Source: Pseudomonadales bacterium (GTDB lineage Bacteria > Pseudomonadota > Gammaproteobacteria > Pseudomonadales > Azotimanducaceae). From it: a stretch of 33,465 bases of DNA. The stretch is from NCBI GenBank assembly GCA_011525295.1, contig WTGV01000014.1, positions 32,616-66,080 of the forward strand, written 5' to 3'. Below are positions 1 to 8,750 of this stretch, one piece after another; the first letter of the stretch is position 1; the number at the start of each line of letters is the position of its first letter. The notes beneath the pieces were generated by a model. The model was not told where the DNA came from and searched no databases. It saw only the letters and a program-made list of their open reading frames with translations. The position numbers and the translations under genes are program-made.

Positions 1-613
1 GGTACTCTTTGAAGCTTAAGAGCGAATTACGATAGTATTGGTATTGCAAGCGACGCGCTTCCAGTTCCGCTTCCAGTTCCGTGAAAGTGTCTAGTATTCT
101 GACGATCTCCTGTTGCACATCCAGTGGCGGAATAGGAAATTTAAATTCTTTAAATCTTTTCATATCGACAGATTGAAAGCTCGACTTTGTAGTATTTCTA
201 CGACACCACTCGTCTAAAACAAAGCAGTAGTAATAAAGAAACTTCACTTCCAGTTGTTCCGCGAACTCTGCCCTTAAGATTAGTGAAGTAAACCTCTGAT
301 TTGAAAGATGCGGTACTTTGATGAGAGCATGCTCGCCGATAGTTGCCGAAGTTGCAACGAGTAGAGAATTCGCAGGAAATAATGTTCCGCCCTTCAGCGA
401 ATTCACTGTAATCTGCTGAATGGATGAACTGAGGATTCTCCCGTTTAAACGAATGTCCTCCATGCGAAACCACGGGACTGTGCCATTTATCCAGTACTTT
501 GGGTTTGATTTTGAAGGTGTGTAGCCATTTCTCGTGATAAAAAGTTCTTGAATTGTTCGATAATTCACACCGTTTGGGCAATGTTGGGAAATTAATTTTT
601 CAATTCGACTCAT
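1..613 (-). CDS. hsdS: Type I restriction enzyme specificity subunit HsdS (partial, C-terminus off the left edge)
   Basis: DNA-recognition subunit of a type I restriction-modification enzyme, which directs HsdM (and HsdR) to a bipartite target. The frame opens with ATG at 613 and stays open to base 1, giving about 204 residues, roughly half of a usual HsdS. The first target-recognition domain is visible: an early segment reading RNGYTPSK, then WINGTVPWFRMEDI, a typical TRD opening. It is followed by FPIPPLDVQQEIVRILD and a charged helix (ELEAELEARRLQYQYYRN), the conserved central spacer. The second TRD should lie outside the window. It starts 6 bases after the hsdM stop, so the two are co-transcribed. 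A shorter open frame on the same strand at 198-581 is a shadow of this gene. Confidence 0.9.
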   Translation of the reverse strand, partial: MSRIEKLISQHCPNGVNYRTIQELFITRNGYTPSKSNPKYWINGTVPWFRMEDIRLNGRILSSSIQQITVNSLKGGTLFPANSLLVATSATIGEHALIKVPHLSNQRFTSLILRAEFAEQLEVKFLYYYCFVLDEWCRRNTTKSSFQSVDMKRFKEFKFPIPPLDVQQEIVRILDTFTELEAELEARRLQYQYYRNSLLSFKEY

Positions 614-619
614 CCCAAG

Positions 620-2188
620 TTACCCTTCCAGCTCGATAACAATTGAGTCTATTTGTGCTCTCAGCTCATGCTGTTTGGCAACAATTTCATTGATATGAGT
701 ATTGAGTTCCTTTATATTAATGTGCTCACGTGTGTCTTCCGATTCAACGTACGCGGACACTGAAATAGTGTAGCTGTTTCTTGCTATCTCGTCATTGTCT
801 ACCAACTTTGTAAAGTGCTCGATGTCTTGCCGCGCTGTAAAAGCATTGAGAATTTTGGTTTGATGCTCGAACAAAAGCTTGTTCTTGTTTCCAACGCGAG
901 AAAACTCGTCCGTAGCGTCGATAAAGAGGATATCGTTGCTGGACTTGGATTTCTTCAGCACGATAATGCAAGTCGCAATTGTTGTACCGAAAAAAAGATC
1001 TACTGGCAATTGGATCACGCAATCAATGTAGTTGTTGTCAACTAGATATTGTCGAATTTTCTCCTCTGCACCACGACGGTAGAGCACACCGGGGAATTCA
1101 ACAATCGCTGCAGTTCCATCCACCGCCAAAGACGACAAAATATGCATAGTGAATGCGAGGTCTGCTTTGCTTTTCGGTGCGAGCACACCTGCTGGTGCAT
1201 AGCGCGGATCATTGATTAATAAAGGGTTATCACTACCTTCCCATTTGATGGAATATGGAGGATTGGAGACAATTGCCTCAAAGGGTTCTTCGTATTGATG
1301 AGCGGGATCAATTAATGTGTCGCCGTGAGCTATATCAAATTTCTCGAAATTGATGTCATGCAGAAACATGTTGATCCTACAGAGGTTGAAGGTTGTTAGA
1401 TTGATCTCTTGACCGAAAAACCCCTGTCGTACCTTGTCTTGGCCGAGCACTTTAGCGAACTTGAGCAGTAGAGATCCTGATCCACAAGCGGGATCGTAAA
1501 CTTTGTCTACTTCAGTCTTACCCACTACTGTAATACGCGCAAGGAGTTCAGAGACTTCCTGTGGAGTGAAAAATTCTCCTCCGGACTTTCCGGCTGTGGA
1601 TGCATACATCGTCATCAGATATTCATAAGCATCCCCGAACAGATCTATAGTGTTGCGAGAAAACTGTCCTGAGTTGCTCAATGGCAGATCGCCTATCTCA
1701 TCCAAGAGCTTTACCAACTTTTCATTTCGTTTAGCCACCGTAGAACCAAGCTTCGTGCTGTTAACATCGAGGTCGTCGAACAGTCCCTTGAGATCTTCTT
1801 CGCTCTCCGTGCCGAAAGCAGATCCTTCGATCGCTACGAATGTGTTGTGAAGAGTTTCATTGAGATTTGGGTCTTGCCTCGCTCTTGTTCGCACGTTGAG
1901 GAAGAGTTGAGAAGGAAGAATGTAGAACCCCTTTTCTCGAACCGTTTCAATACGACCACTCTCTGCTTCGGAATCCTGCAGTCGTACATAGTCGAAATCT
2001 GCAGTTCCAGCCTTGCGCTCCTGTTCGTTGAGATAACTAGTCAAGTTTTCGGAAATAAAACGGTAGAACAACATACCGAGCACGTAGCTCTTGAAATCCC
2101 AACCGTCTACAGCACCTCGTAGGTCATTGGCGATACGCCAAATAGTCTTGTGGAGATCTGCTCGCTCTGTTTCCGTGGTTTTGTTCAA
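620..2188 (-). CDS. hsdM: Type I restriction-modification DNA methyltransferase HsdM
   Basis: N6-adenine methyltransferase subunit of a type I restriction-modification system. The 522-residue length is normal for the family. The N-terminal helical domain (LHKTIWRIANDLRG, then SYVLGMLFYRFISE) is typical of HsdM. The SAM-binding motif I, DPACGSGSLLLKF, is at residues 232-244, and catalytic motif IV, NPPY, is at 309-312. EFFTPQEVSELLARI just before motif I is also characteristic. The start is TTG; no better upstream start was seen and the ribosome site is weak. hsdS follows after 6 bases. hsdR is not in the window and would be expected to the left, beyond hsdS, or elsewhere. Confidence 0.96.
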   Translation of the reverse strand: MNKTTETERADLHKTIWRIANDLRGAVDGWDFKSYVLGMLFYRFISENLTSYLNEQERKAGTADFDYVRLQDSEAESGRIETVREKGFYILPSQLFLNVRTRARQDPNLNETLHNTFVAIEGSAFGTESEEDLKGLFDDLDVNSTKLGSTVAKRNEKLVKLLDEIGDLPLSNSGQFSRNTIDLFGDAYEYLMTMYASTAGKSGGEFFTPQEVSELLARITVVGKTEVDKVYDPACGSGSLLLKFAKVLGQDKVRQGFFGQEINLTTFNLCRINMFLHDINFEKFDIAHGDTLIDPAHQYEEPFEAIVSNPPYSIKWEGSDNPLLINDPRYAPAGVLAPKSKADLAFTMHILSSLAVDGTAAIVEFPGVLYRRGAEEKIRQYLVDNNYIDCVIQLPVDLFFGTTIATCIIVLKKSKSSNDILFIDATDEFSRVGNKNKLLFEHQTKILNAFTARQDIEHFTKLVDNDEIARNSYTISVSAYVESEDTREHINIKELNTHINEIVAKQHELRAQIDSIVIELEG

Positions 2189-2401
2189 AAACGCGTCTCA
2201 GATGTAAATGGGTACTTAGTGAAAGCTAACCCGTTTGAGTAATAGGATATTCAAAAGCCTAATCGAGGTTCGATGGCAGTATGTTACGAAAGTTCAACAA
2301 GCTCTTTCAACCCGACCAAATCGATTAGAAAATGCAAGTATTGATGTCTCCATATAATTTCCGTCTTTCACCTTTTCAAGTAATTTACGGGAACAACAAA
2401 T

Positions 2402-2632
2402 ATGTCAAACACTCATGATAGAGTCGCTTCACTAGCTAGGAGATTTTTGGATCCAGTGAGAGAACCGAACTTTGATGCCAGTTTTAGTGAATCTGCCATA
2501 TCATCAATGGATGCCATGGCGTTCGCAAAAGCTGTAGGGAGCGAGTTTAATTGCGATATTCCAGCGGACGACTTCGCAAATTTCAACTGCTTACGCGACC
2601 TTGTAAGTTACTTGGACGCTAACGCCTCTTAA
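2402..2632 (+). CDS. Acyl-carrier-protein-like protein
   Basis: A 76-residue acidic protein with the size and pattern of an acyl carrier protein. The stretch FSESAISSMDAMAFAKAVGS aligns with the ACP helix II region, with SSM where most ACPs have DSL, so the serine that carries 4'-phosphopantetheine is present (residue 35 or so). EFNCDIP corresponds to the EFDIEIP-like turn of ACPs, and the C-terminus (LRDLVSYLDA) matches helix IV. The missing aspartate before the serine is unusual, because it helps the phosphopantetheinyl transferase recognise ACP. No partner synthase is adjacent; an RDD membrane protein follows immediately. It may serve a specialised acyl or peptidyl transfer rather than bulk fatty acid synthesis. 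Confidence 0.75.
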   Translation: MSNTHDRVASLARRFLDPVREPNFDASFSESAISSMDAMAFAKAVGSEFNCDIPADDFANFNCLRDLVSYLDANAS

Positions 2633-2669
2633 TTGACCCTTCAACTTCGCGACGTATCGGACCGTTAAG

Positions 2670-3134
2670 ATTCGTCGCGAAGAACGCACTCTCTTAGAGA
2701 GTGGCAATCAGACATTTGATACCGAGCCGGGAGCGGCTTTCCGGTATCGCCTAGGCGCGTTTATCTACGATACCATCGTCCTGTGTGGTATCTGGGTGTT
2801 CTCTATCGTCATCATAGTTACTGTGAGTGGTAGAGAATTTACGGGGGCCTGGAGCCAAACATTGTGTTTTCTTGAGGCATTCACGTTCTTCTGTTTCTTC
2901 TGGATGTACAAAGGACAGACTATCGGGATGCTGGCTTGGCGATTGCGATTAGAAACGCACGGCGTGTTTACATTACGTAAAGCTCTACTACGATTCTGTG
3001 GAGAGTTACTATCGATCGTGACAGTAGGACTTGGATACTTTTGGATTTGGATCGATAGCGATCGACGCAGTTGGTCGGACTTACTCTCAGGAAGTCGAGT
3101 CGTGCGATATAGTAGGAGAGTGAGCGCTAATTAA
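2670..3134 (+). CDS. RDD family membrane protein, start unresolved
   Basis: Small integral membrane protein of the RDD family; the family's role is poorly defined, with transport suggested for some members. The signature begins AAFRYRLGAFIYDTIVL, continues through two hydrophobic segments (about 2775-2830 and 2860-2925), and ends with GQTIGMLAWRLRLE and LRKALLRF, both typical RDD features. The frame is open from 2637 (stop TGA at 2634-2636), but no ATG, GTG or TTG occurs before the GTG at 2796, which would cut off the conserved Arg/Asp region. An ATT at 2670 is used here as a provisional start; a frameshift near 2660 is the alternative. The gene overlaps the end of lptG tail-to-tail by 8 bases. 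Confidence 0.7.
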   Translation: MRREERTLLESGNQTFDTEPGAAFRYRLGAFIYDTIVLCGIWVFSIVIIVTVSGREFTGAWSQTLCFLEAFTFFCFFWMYKGQTIGMLAWRLRLETHGVFTLRKALLRFCGELLSIVTVGLGYFWIWIDSDRRSWSDLLSGSRVVRYSRRVSAN

Positions 3135-4191
3135 TTCGTCGCAATAGTAAGACGCCGACGGTGAATACAACCAATACGGGTATCACAACCACTACCACCG
3201 CGGGTATTGCGTAAAGCGAAGCAAAGGGTATCAACATCCGTTGGAAGTATTCCAACATGATGCCGACAACCAGACCGACGCCGATTCTAGTTCCCATTCC
3301 AGTCTCGCGTAATGGACCAACTACAAATCCTACCGTTAGCAGCACCAATCCAATAATAGAAAAAGGTCGAGCGATTCTTGACCAAAATTCCACTTCAAAT
3401 TCGGTGGGGTCTCGTTCTTCTTGGAGCAGGTATTCAACATGTTGACGAAGCTCTCGAAAGCTCAAGTCCGCGGGTTCGTATTTAATACGTTGCGGTAACG
3501 ATTTCAACTCACTCTGTAGCTGCCAAATTTCTTCCGAAAGCTCTGAGACTTCTAGTCTGCTTTCTGCAAAGAGTGTTTCTTTGACTCCTCTCAGTTCATA
3601 TGCGTTATCCTGACTGTCTGGGATCGCGGTAGCAGCGAACCTAGTTCGACGTAGTTTGCTGTCCGGTGTGAGTTCAAACTGTCGCAACCCGTGAATGTTT
3701 AAGTTCGAGTCGACTACTTGAAGTTGGGTGTAGGTATTGCCTTCTTTGTACCACAGGGTACCAAAACGTCCAGAATCATCTTCGTCTGTGGTTGTCGAAA
3801 GCGCGATCGACTGGAGTTGCGGCCCTATAAATTCTGCGACCAAAAAGACTCCAGCGTAAAACAAAAGCGACGCGATCGCGACTGGAACGCACAACCGCGT
3901 TGGTGAAACCCCAGCTGCGCGCAGCGCAGTTATCTCAGAGTTCTGACTCAGAGTGCCCAGTCCAATCAATCCGCCCATCAAGACAATGTAGCTAGTAATC
4001 GCACTCAGTACGTTGGGCAAATCAAACAGCACTATCAACACAATGGTCCCGAACGATCGTGTCTCGTCCGCACCACGGGATTCGTCGATTACTCCAAACA
4101 TCGCTATCAATAGGCCGATGCATAGAAACACCACGACCATGCTGAGTAGCAGCGTTTTTATGATGTACATGTCGAATCTACGTAGCATCAT
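3127..4191 (-). CDS. lptG: LPS export ABC transporter permease LptG
   Basis: Inner-membrane permease that pairs with LptF and the ATPase LptB2 to extract lipopolysaccharide from the inner membrane and push it through LptC/LptA to the outer membrane. About 354 residues, normal for the family. It starts MMLRRFDMYIIKTLL with a first long helix, has helices near residues 35-60 and 80-100, a periplasmic beta-jellyroll region in the middle, and three C-terminal helices (SIIGLVLLTVGFVVG and following). The ATG at 4191 overlaps the lptF stop in an ATGA junction, which fixes the start and implies translational coupling; the open frame upstream to 4251 lies inside lptF. LptB, LptC and LptA are not in the window. 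Confidence 0.95.
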   Translation of the reverse strand: MMLRRFDMYIIKTLLLSMVVVFLCIGLLIAMFGVIDESRGADETRSFGTIVLIVLFDLPNVLSAITSYIVLMGGLIGLGTLSQNSEITALRAAGVSPTRLCVPVAIASLLFYAGVFLVAEFIGPQLQSIALSTTTDEDDSGRFGTLWYKEGNTYTQLQVVDSNLNIHGLRQFELTPDSKLRRTRFAATAIPDSQDNAYELRGVKETLFAESRLEVSELSEEIWQLQSELKSLPQRIKYEPADLSFRELRQHVEYLLQEERDPTEFEVEFWSRIARPFSIIGLVLLTVGFVVGPLRETGMGTRIGVGLVVGIMLEYFQRMLIPFASLYAIPAVVVVVIPVLVVFTVGVLLLRRIN

Positions 4192-5249
4192 CGTGGTTTT
4201 AACTGCCGATGTATCAAAGTCGCTGCAGTTGCAAATACCAGAACATGACAAGAGTAGAGTATGCCTGAACTCAACCCACTCGAATCACTCAATCCTTGTT
4301 GAACGAGTACAAGTAACAAGTAGTAGCAAACAAACGCGAGAACCCCAGGGATCACCTGCCCAAATCTACCTGATCTAGGTCGAGTTCGAGAGAGCGCGAA
4401 CGCCAACAATCCACTGACGAACGTCATGATTGGCAATGAAATTCGCCAATCTAGCTGCTGGGCGTGCTCTCCAATTGAACGGTCTAAAGAAGCTGTTGGT
4501 AAAGCTTCTACTTCAATAGGGATGTCAAGTTGCTGCGACAGGTCTATCCGCAAAGACAGTTCTTCAAACGCAAGGATTTGATAGTTTGTGAGTCCCGGTG
4601 TCCCTTCGTATCGTCTGCCCTCTCGCAACTGGAGTAAGCGATGTCCCGTATCCGAATCGATGAGGAAGGTCGCCGATTGTGCCATAACCGTTACGTCTGT
4701 ATTATCCCGTGCTTCAAATAAGAAGACTCCTTTTAAGATCCTAGCGTCGCGGTCTACCTCATCAACATAAATCGTCCTTGTGTCATTTGAAAAGTTGCGA
4801 AATTCACCGGGACGAACGAGATCGAATTCGTGTGAAACTGCGATATTCGCCAACAAATCTACGAAAGTTTGACGAGACGCGGGTGTCACGACTAAGCTCA
4901 AAACTCCCACTAATACGGCGACAGGTACAACGATGCTGCACAACCATCCAACTAAGCGCAGTATGGAAGTTCCGCCCATGACTAATACCACAAATTCTTG
5001 ATCTGCGTGTAGTCGACCGAACGTGACTATCACCGCGATAACGAGTGAAAATGGAAGAGCAAGTTGCACAAATTCTGGCAAACGCAAAGACATGAGCGTC
5101 CAAAGTACTTCGCCTGTGAACTTTCCGGCAGCGGCTTCCTGCAAGTATCCGGTAAACCTAGCGGCAACACTTACGAGCATAAGAAGGACAAATACCGTAC
5201 CTAGTACGATGATCAATTCTTTGATAATGTAGCGATAAGCTACCGTCAC
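4188..5249 (-). CDS. lptF: LPS export ABC transporter permease LptF
   Basis: Partner of LptG in the LptB2FG complex that drives lipopolysaccharide export. 353 residues with the family architecture: an N-terminal helix (YIIKELIIVLGTVFVLLMLV), helices around residues 55-120 including LRLPEFVQLALPFSLVIAV, which is highly conserved, a central periplasmic domain, and C-terminal helices around 270-350. The start is GTG at 5249 preceded by AAGAGAGAT as a ribosome site. It is divergent from holC across 107 bases. In many gammaproteobacteria pepA lies between lptF and holC; here it does not. Confidence 0.95.
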   Translation of the reverse strand: MTVAYRYIIKELIIVLGTVFVLLMLVSVAARFTGYLQEAAAGKFTGEVLWTLMSLRLPEFVQLALPFSLVIAVIVTFGRLHADQEFVVLVMGGTSILRLVGWLCSIVVPVAVLVGVLSLVVTPASRQTFVDLLANIAVSHEFDLVRPGEFRNFSNDTRTIYVDEVDRDARILKGVFLFEARDNTDVTVMAQSATFLIDSDTGHRLLQLREGRRYEGTPGLTNYQILAFEELSLRIDLSQQLDIPIEVEALPTASLDRSIGEHAQQLDWRISLPIMTFVSGLLAFALSRTRPRSGRFGQVIPGVLAFVCYYLLLVLVQQGLSDSSGLSSGILYSCHVLVFATAATLIHRQLKPR

Positions 5250-5356
5250 CGCGAATCTCTCTTAAAATTCCTTGTCCAAAGCACGTCTCGAAGAGTATGT
5301 TCTAGTCTATTAGACAAAGAACCTTGTGCTAATTCCATTTACACGATCGCAAAGTC

Positions 5357-5818
5357 ATGTCGAACCCACAAGTAGTTTTTTATGAAATTCCGGATAAAGA
5401 TCCGACAATGCTTGTCCGCGCGATCTGCAAACTTATATGCGAATATTATCGAGCAAACACCAACGTGCATGTACTCACTGCGAATGAGAGTGAGCTAACT
5501 TTTTTAGATGAAACCTTGTGGAGTTACCCGAGAAACAGTTTTATACCTCATCTGCGAGCCTCCGCAACACAAGAAAAATGCCGAGTTACGTTGGATTGCA
5601 CACCCACATTCGAAGGGAGTGGCTCTGTGTTAATTAATCACACAAACGACATTCCGAGCTGCGTGGAGCAATTTGAGACCGTGTGTGAGTTTGTTTTGCA
5701 ACATCCGGACTGGAAACAACAAGCACGGAGTAAGTTTGCAACCTACCGAGAAAAATACGGCAAACCTACCTTTATTAGTATTTCGGATTGGGACAACAGA
5801 CCCATTCTAGATCTGTGA
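5357..5818 (+). CDS. holC: DNA polymerase III chi subunit HolC
   Basis: Chi subunit of the DNA polymerase III clamp loader; it binds single-stranded-DNA-binding protein and the psi subunit. 153 residues, close to the E. coli length. VVFYEIPDKDPTMLVRAIC at the N-terminus and LDETLWSYPRNSFIPH in the middle are the recognisable family motifs (usual form: LDxxLWxxxxxSFxPH). The ATG at 5357 is the obvious start, with no strong Shine-Dalgarno. valS follows directly, the standard gammaproteobacterial pairing. Its partner holD is also in this window at 30222-30890. Confidence 0.93.
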   Translation: MSNPQVVFYEIPDKDPTMLVRAICKLICEYYRANTNVHVLTANESELTFLDETLWSYPRNSFIPHLRASATQEKCRVTLDCTPTFEGSGSVLINHTNDIPSCVEQFETVCEFVLQHPDWKQQARSKFATYREKYGKPTFISISDWDNRPILDL

Positions 5819-5839
5819 CTGGTGTGCGTGGCAGATACC

Positions 5840-8644
5840 ATGAGTAATTCCAAACAGCTAGCTAAAGCATTTGATGCGAGTGCCATTGAAACGCGGCTCT
5901 ACGAAAAATGGGAACGCGGCGGATATTTTGCTCCTTCCGGACATGGTCCTGCATTTTCCATTGCGATTCCTCCCCCGAATGTAACGGGAACTTTACATGT
6001 TGGCCATGCCTTCCAACAATCGTTGATGGACGCGGTCATTCGCTATCGACGGATGGCAAGTTACAACACACTCTGGCAAACCGGAACGGATCATGCGGCG
6101 ATCTCGACACAGGTGGTCGTTACCGAAAAGCTTCGCGAAGAAGGCTCAACTCCGGTAAAGGTTGGTCGCGAAGCATTCATTGAACGCGTTTGGCAGTGGA
6201 AAGAAGAATCTGGTGGGATCATTACTCAGCAAATGCGTCGCTTGGGGACTTCGGTCGATTGGGCTCGAGAACGATTTACCATGGACGAAGGCTTCTCACG
6301 CGCGGTGATTGAAGTTTTTGTTCGACTCTACGAAGAAGGTCTCATTTACAAGGGCCATCGTCTGGTCAACTGGGATCCAACGCTCCAGACTGCGTTATCA
6401 GATCTCGAAGTGATCACAGAACCCGAAGCGGGTTCACTATGGTATCTTCAATACCCATTAGAAGACGGACTGCGGACGCAATCCGGTGAAGGATACCTAG
6501 TCGTCGCCACGACTCGACCTGAGACGATGCTCGGAGACACAGCCGTTGCCGTTAATCCCAAAGATGATCGTTTCAAGAATCTAATCGGATACTCTGTTCG
6601 ACTGCCGCTAGCCAACCGAAAAATACCCGTCATTGGGGACGAACACGTAGACATGGAGTTTGGTACCGGTTGTCTCAAAATCACTCCAGCGCACGATTTC
6701 AATGATTACGAAATTGGTAGCAGGCACAATCTTGAAAGAATTAGCGTACTCACAAAACAGGGTACGATGAGTGAAAATGTTCCAGAAGAATTTCGTGGTC
6801 TTGATCGATTTGAAGCACGCGCTCAAATTGTCGCGACTCTTGAACAGCAGAATCTTGTGGACAGAATCGAGCCTTACGAAGTTCAAGTTCCTAGAGGCGA
6901 GAGATCTGGTGAAATCGTCGAACCCTTAATAACCGAACAGTGGTGGATCGATATCAAACCCTTAGCAGAACCCGCACTCAAGAAAATCCAAGATGGTTCA
7001 ATTAAGTTTCAACCGAAGCGATGGGAAAACGTTTACTTCAGTTGGATGCGTGACCTACGAGATTGGTGCATCAGTCGGCAACAGTGGTGGGGGCACCAGA
7101 TTCCTGCTTGGTATGACGAAGAAGGTAATGTCTATGTTGGTCGCGATGAGGAGGAAGCGCGCGCCAAAGCTGGGCTCGCGACTTCGGTTACTCTTACACG
7201 CGATCCCGATGTCTTAGACACTTGGTTCTCGAGCGCACTCTGGACGTTTGGGACGTTAGGGTGGCCAGAAGAAACCGAAGATTTGCGCACATTCCACCCT
7301 ACTGACGTTTTAATTACTGGCCACGACATCATTTTCTTCTGGGTAGCGCGCATGATCATGCTTACGTTACATTTCACAAAAGAGATCCCATTTCGCACGG
7401 TGTACATAACGGGCCTAATTCGCGACGCTGAGGGTCAAAAGATGTCCAAGACCAAAGGTAATGGATTGGACCCTCTTGACCTTGTAGACGGAATTTCACT
7501 GGAAGACTTACTCGCCAAGCGCACCAGCAATTTGACGCAACAGCGTCTCAAAGCACAAATCGAAAAACACACGCGCCGCGACTTTCCAAACGGTATTCCA
7601 GCGTTTGGTACAGATGCATTGCGATTCACGTTTTGCGCTATTGCTTCTCCCACGAGTAGCTACAACTTTGATATAGCACGAGTTGAAGGCTATCACTTCT
7701 TTTGTAACAAGTTGTGGAATGCACTTCGATTTACCATCTCACAGACAGAAGATGTAGACCTCGATGCACCGCGCGAGTTCTCACTAGCAGATCGGTGGAT
7801 TCGGTCGTCATTAGGAGTGTTAGTACAAGAGTGTCGTCAGCATCTTGAGACCTACCGCTTCGACCTCTTCGCTCAGTGTTCTTATGAATTTGTTTGGCAC
7901 GAATTCTGCGATTGGTACCTGGAATTTACCAAACCAGTCATGTATGACCCAGATACAGAAAAAGCACGTTTGAATGGTACCAAATACACGCTCCTCGAAG
8001 TGGCTGAAATCATCCTTCGACTCTTACACCCAGCGATGCCCTTTATCACTGAAGAACTTTGGCAATCTGTTGCACGACTGCTTGGAAGAGAATCCGCCTC
8101 CATCATGTTGGAACCGTATCCCAAGAGCAACGATTTAACGAAAGACCAAGCCGCCGAAACCGCGATCAATTGGCTCAAAGGCGTCATTGGCGCAGTGCGC
8201 AATATCAGAGGTGAACGGCAAATTCCACCTAACAAAGAAGTTACCGTGTTATTTAGCGAAGGAAGCACTCAAGAACGGGAGCTGGAACATGAAAATCATG
8301 TCCTACTGTGCAAACTAGCAAAGATTTCTACAACCGAATGGCTAGATGACCCCAGTCAAAGTCCATACGGTTCAATGCAAGTAATCGATGGTTTGAACAT
8401 ACACGTACCGTTCGTCGACAAACAGGAAATGCGTGCAGAACACGCCCGACTTGAGAAGGAATTGACGCGTACAACAAAGGAACTAGACGGCATAAATCAA
8501 AAGCTAAACAATCCCAACTTTACTGCGCGAGCTCCAGAACACGTCGTAGAGACACAACGTAAAAAAGCTCAAGAATCGAATCACAAAAAACAGGTCTTGG
8601 AACAACAATTAGAGCAGGTTTCTGACGCGATGAATACTAGTTAG
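5840..8644 (+). CDS. valS: Valyl-tRNA synthetase
   Basis: Cytoplasmic class I aminoacyl-tRNA synthetase charging tRNA-Val, with an editing domain that removes mischarged threonine. About 934 residues from the ATG at 5840, normal length. PPPNVTGTLHVGH carries the HIGH-type signature (HVGH at residues 53-56); KMSKTKGN (lysine 534) is the KMSKS loop. TTRPETMLGDTAVAV and GTGCLKITPAHDFND are editing-domain (CP1) motifs. The C-terminus is a coiled-coil arm (ARLEKELTRTTKELDG and following) that contacts tRNA. A GTG at 5822 in the same frame would add six residues; ATG 5840 is preferred because the family usually begins just before this KAFDASAIETRLYEKWE region. It is co-directional with holC, 21 bases away. 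Confidence 0.97.
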   Translation: MSNSKQLAKAFDASAIETRLYEKWERGGYFAPSGHGPAFSIAIPPPNVTGTLHVGHAFQQSLMDAVIRYRRMASYNTLWQTGTDHAAISTQVVVTEKLREEGSTPVKVGREAFIERVWQWKEESGGIITQQMRRLGTSVDWARERFTMDEGFSRAVIEVFVRLYEEGLIYKGHRLVNWDPTLQTALSDLEVITEPEAGSLWYLQYPLEDGLRTQSGEGYLVVATTRPETMLGDTAVAVNPKDDRFKNLIGYSVRLPLANRKIPVIGDEHVDMEFGTGCLKITPAHDFNDYEIGSRHNLERISVLTKQGTMSENVPEEFRGLDRFEARAQIVATLEQQNLVDRIEPYEVQVPRGERSGEIVEPLITEQWWIDIKPLAEPALKKIQDGSIKFQPKRWENVYFSWMRDLRDWCISRQQWWGHQIPAWYDEEGNVYVGRDEEEARAKAGLATSVTLTRDPDVLDTWFSSALWTFGTLGWPEETEDLRTFHPTDVLITGHDIIFFWVARMIMLTLHFTKEIPFRTVYITGLIRDAEGQKMSKTKGNGLDPLDLVDGISLEDLLAKRTSNLTQQRLKAQIEKHTRRDFPNGIPAFGTDALRFTFCAIASPTSSYNFDIARVEGYHFFCNKLWNALRFTISQTEDVDLDAPREFSLADRWIRSSLGVLVQECRQHLETYRFDLFAQCSYEFVWHEFCDWYLEFTKPVMYDPDTEKARLNGTKYTLLEVAEIILRLLHPAMPFITEELWQSVARLLGRESASIMLEPYPKSNDLTKDQAAETAINWLKGVIGAVRNIRGERQIPPNKEVTVLFSEGSTQERELEHENHVLLCKLAKISTTEWLDDPSQSPYGSMQVIDGLNIHVPFVDKQEMRAEHARLEKELTRTTKELDGINQKLNNPNFTARAPEHVVETQRKKAQESNHKKQVLEQQLEQVSDAMNTS

Positions 8645-8750
8645 TGCGCTATTCCTTCGAAGGGTGTGTTCAATTCAGCACTACATCGCATACTCGCGAA
8701 CCAATAGTGATCACTGATTACGAAGTATCGTAGGCGGCACAAAAGTCAAT

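Noticed and set aside
198..581. 127-residue open frame on the minus strand
   Set aside because: It is out of frame with, and inside, the hsdS reading frame, which shows clear family motifs.
721..740. Other CACGTG cores (also near 23648, 25779 and 31980) as extra parS sites
   Set aside because: The flanks do not extend the palindrome; only 32181-32196 matches the full site.
4192..4251. N-terminal extension of lptG
   Set aside because: It lies within lptF; the ATGA overlap and the family N-terminus fix the start at 4191.
4804..5103. 99-residue frame opposite or within lptF
   Set aside because: A shadow of lptF on the same strand in another frame, Arg/Ser/Cys-rich and without motifs.
8645..8750. 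Short palindrome CCTTCGAAGG after valS as a terminator
   Set aside because: It is only five pairs with no loop and no T-run.
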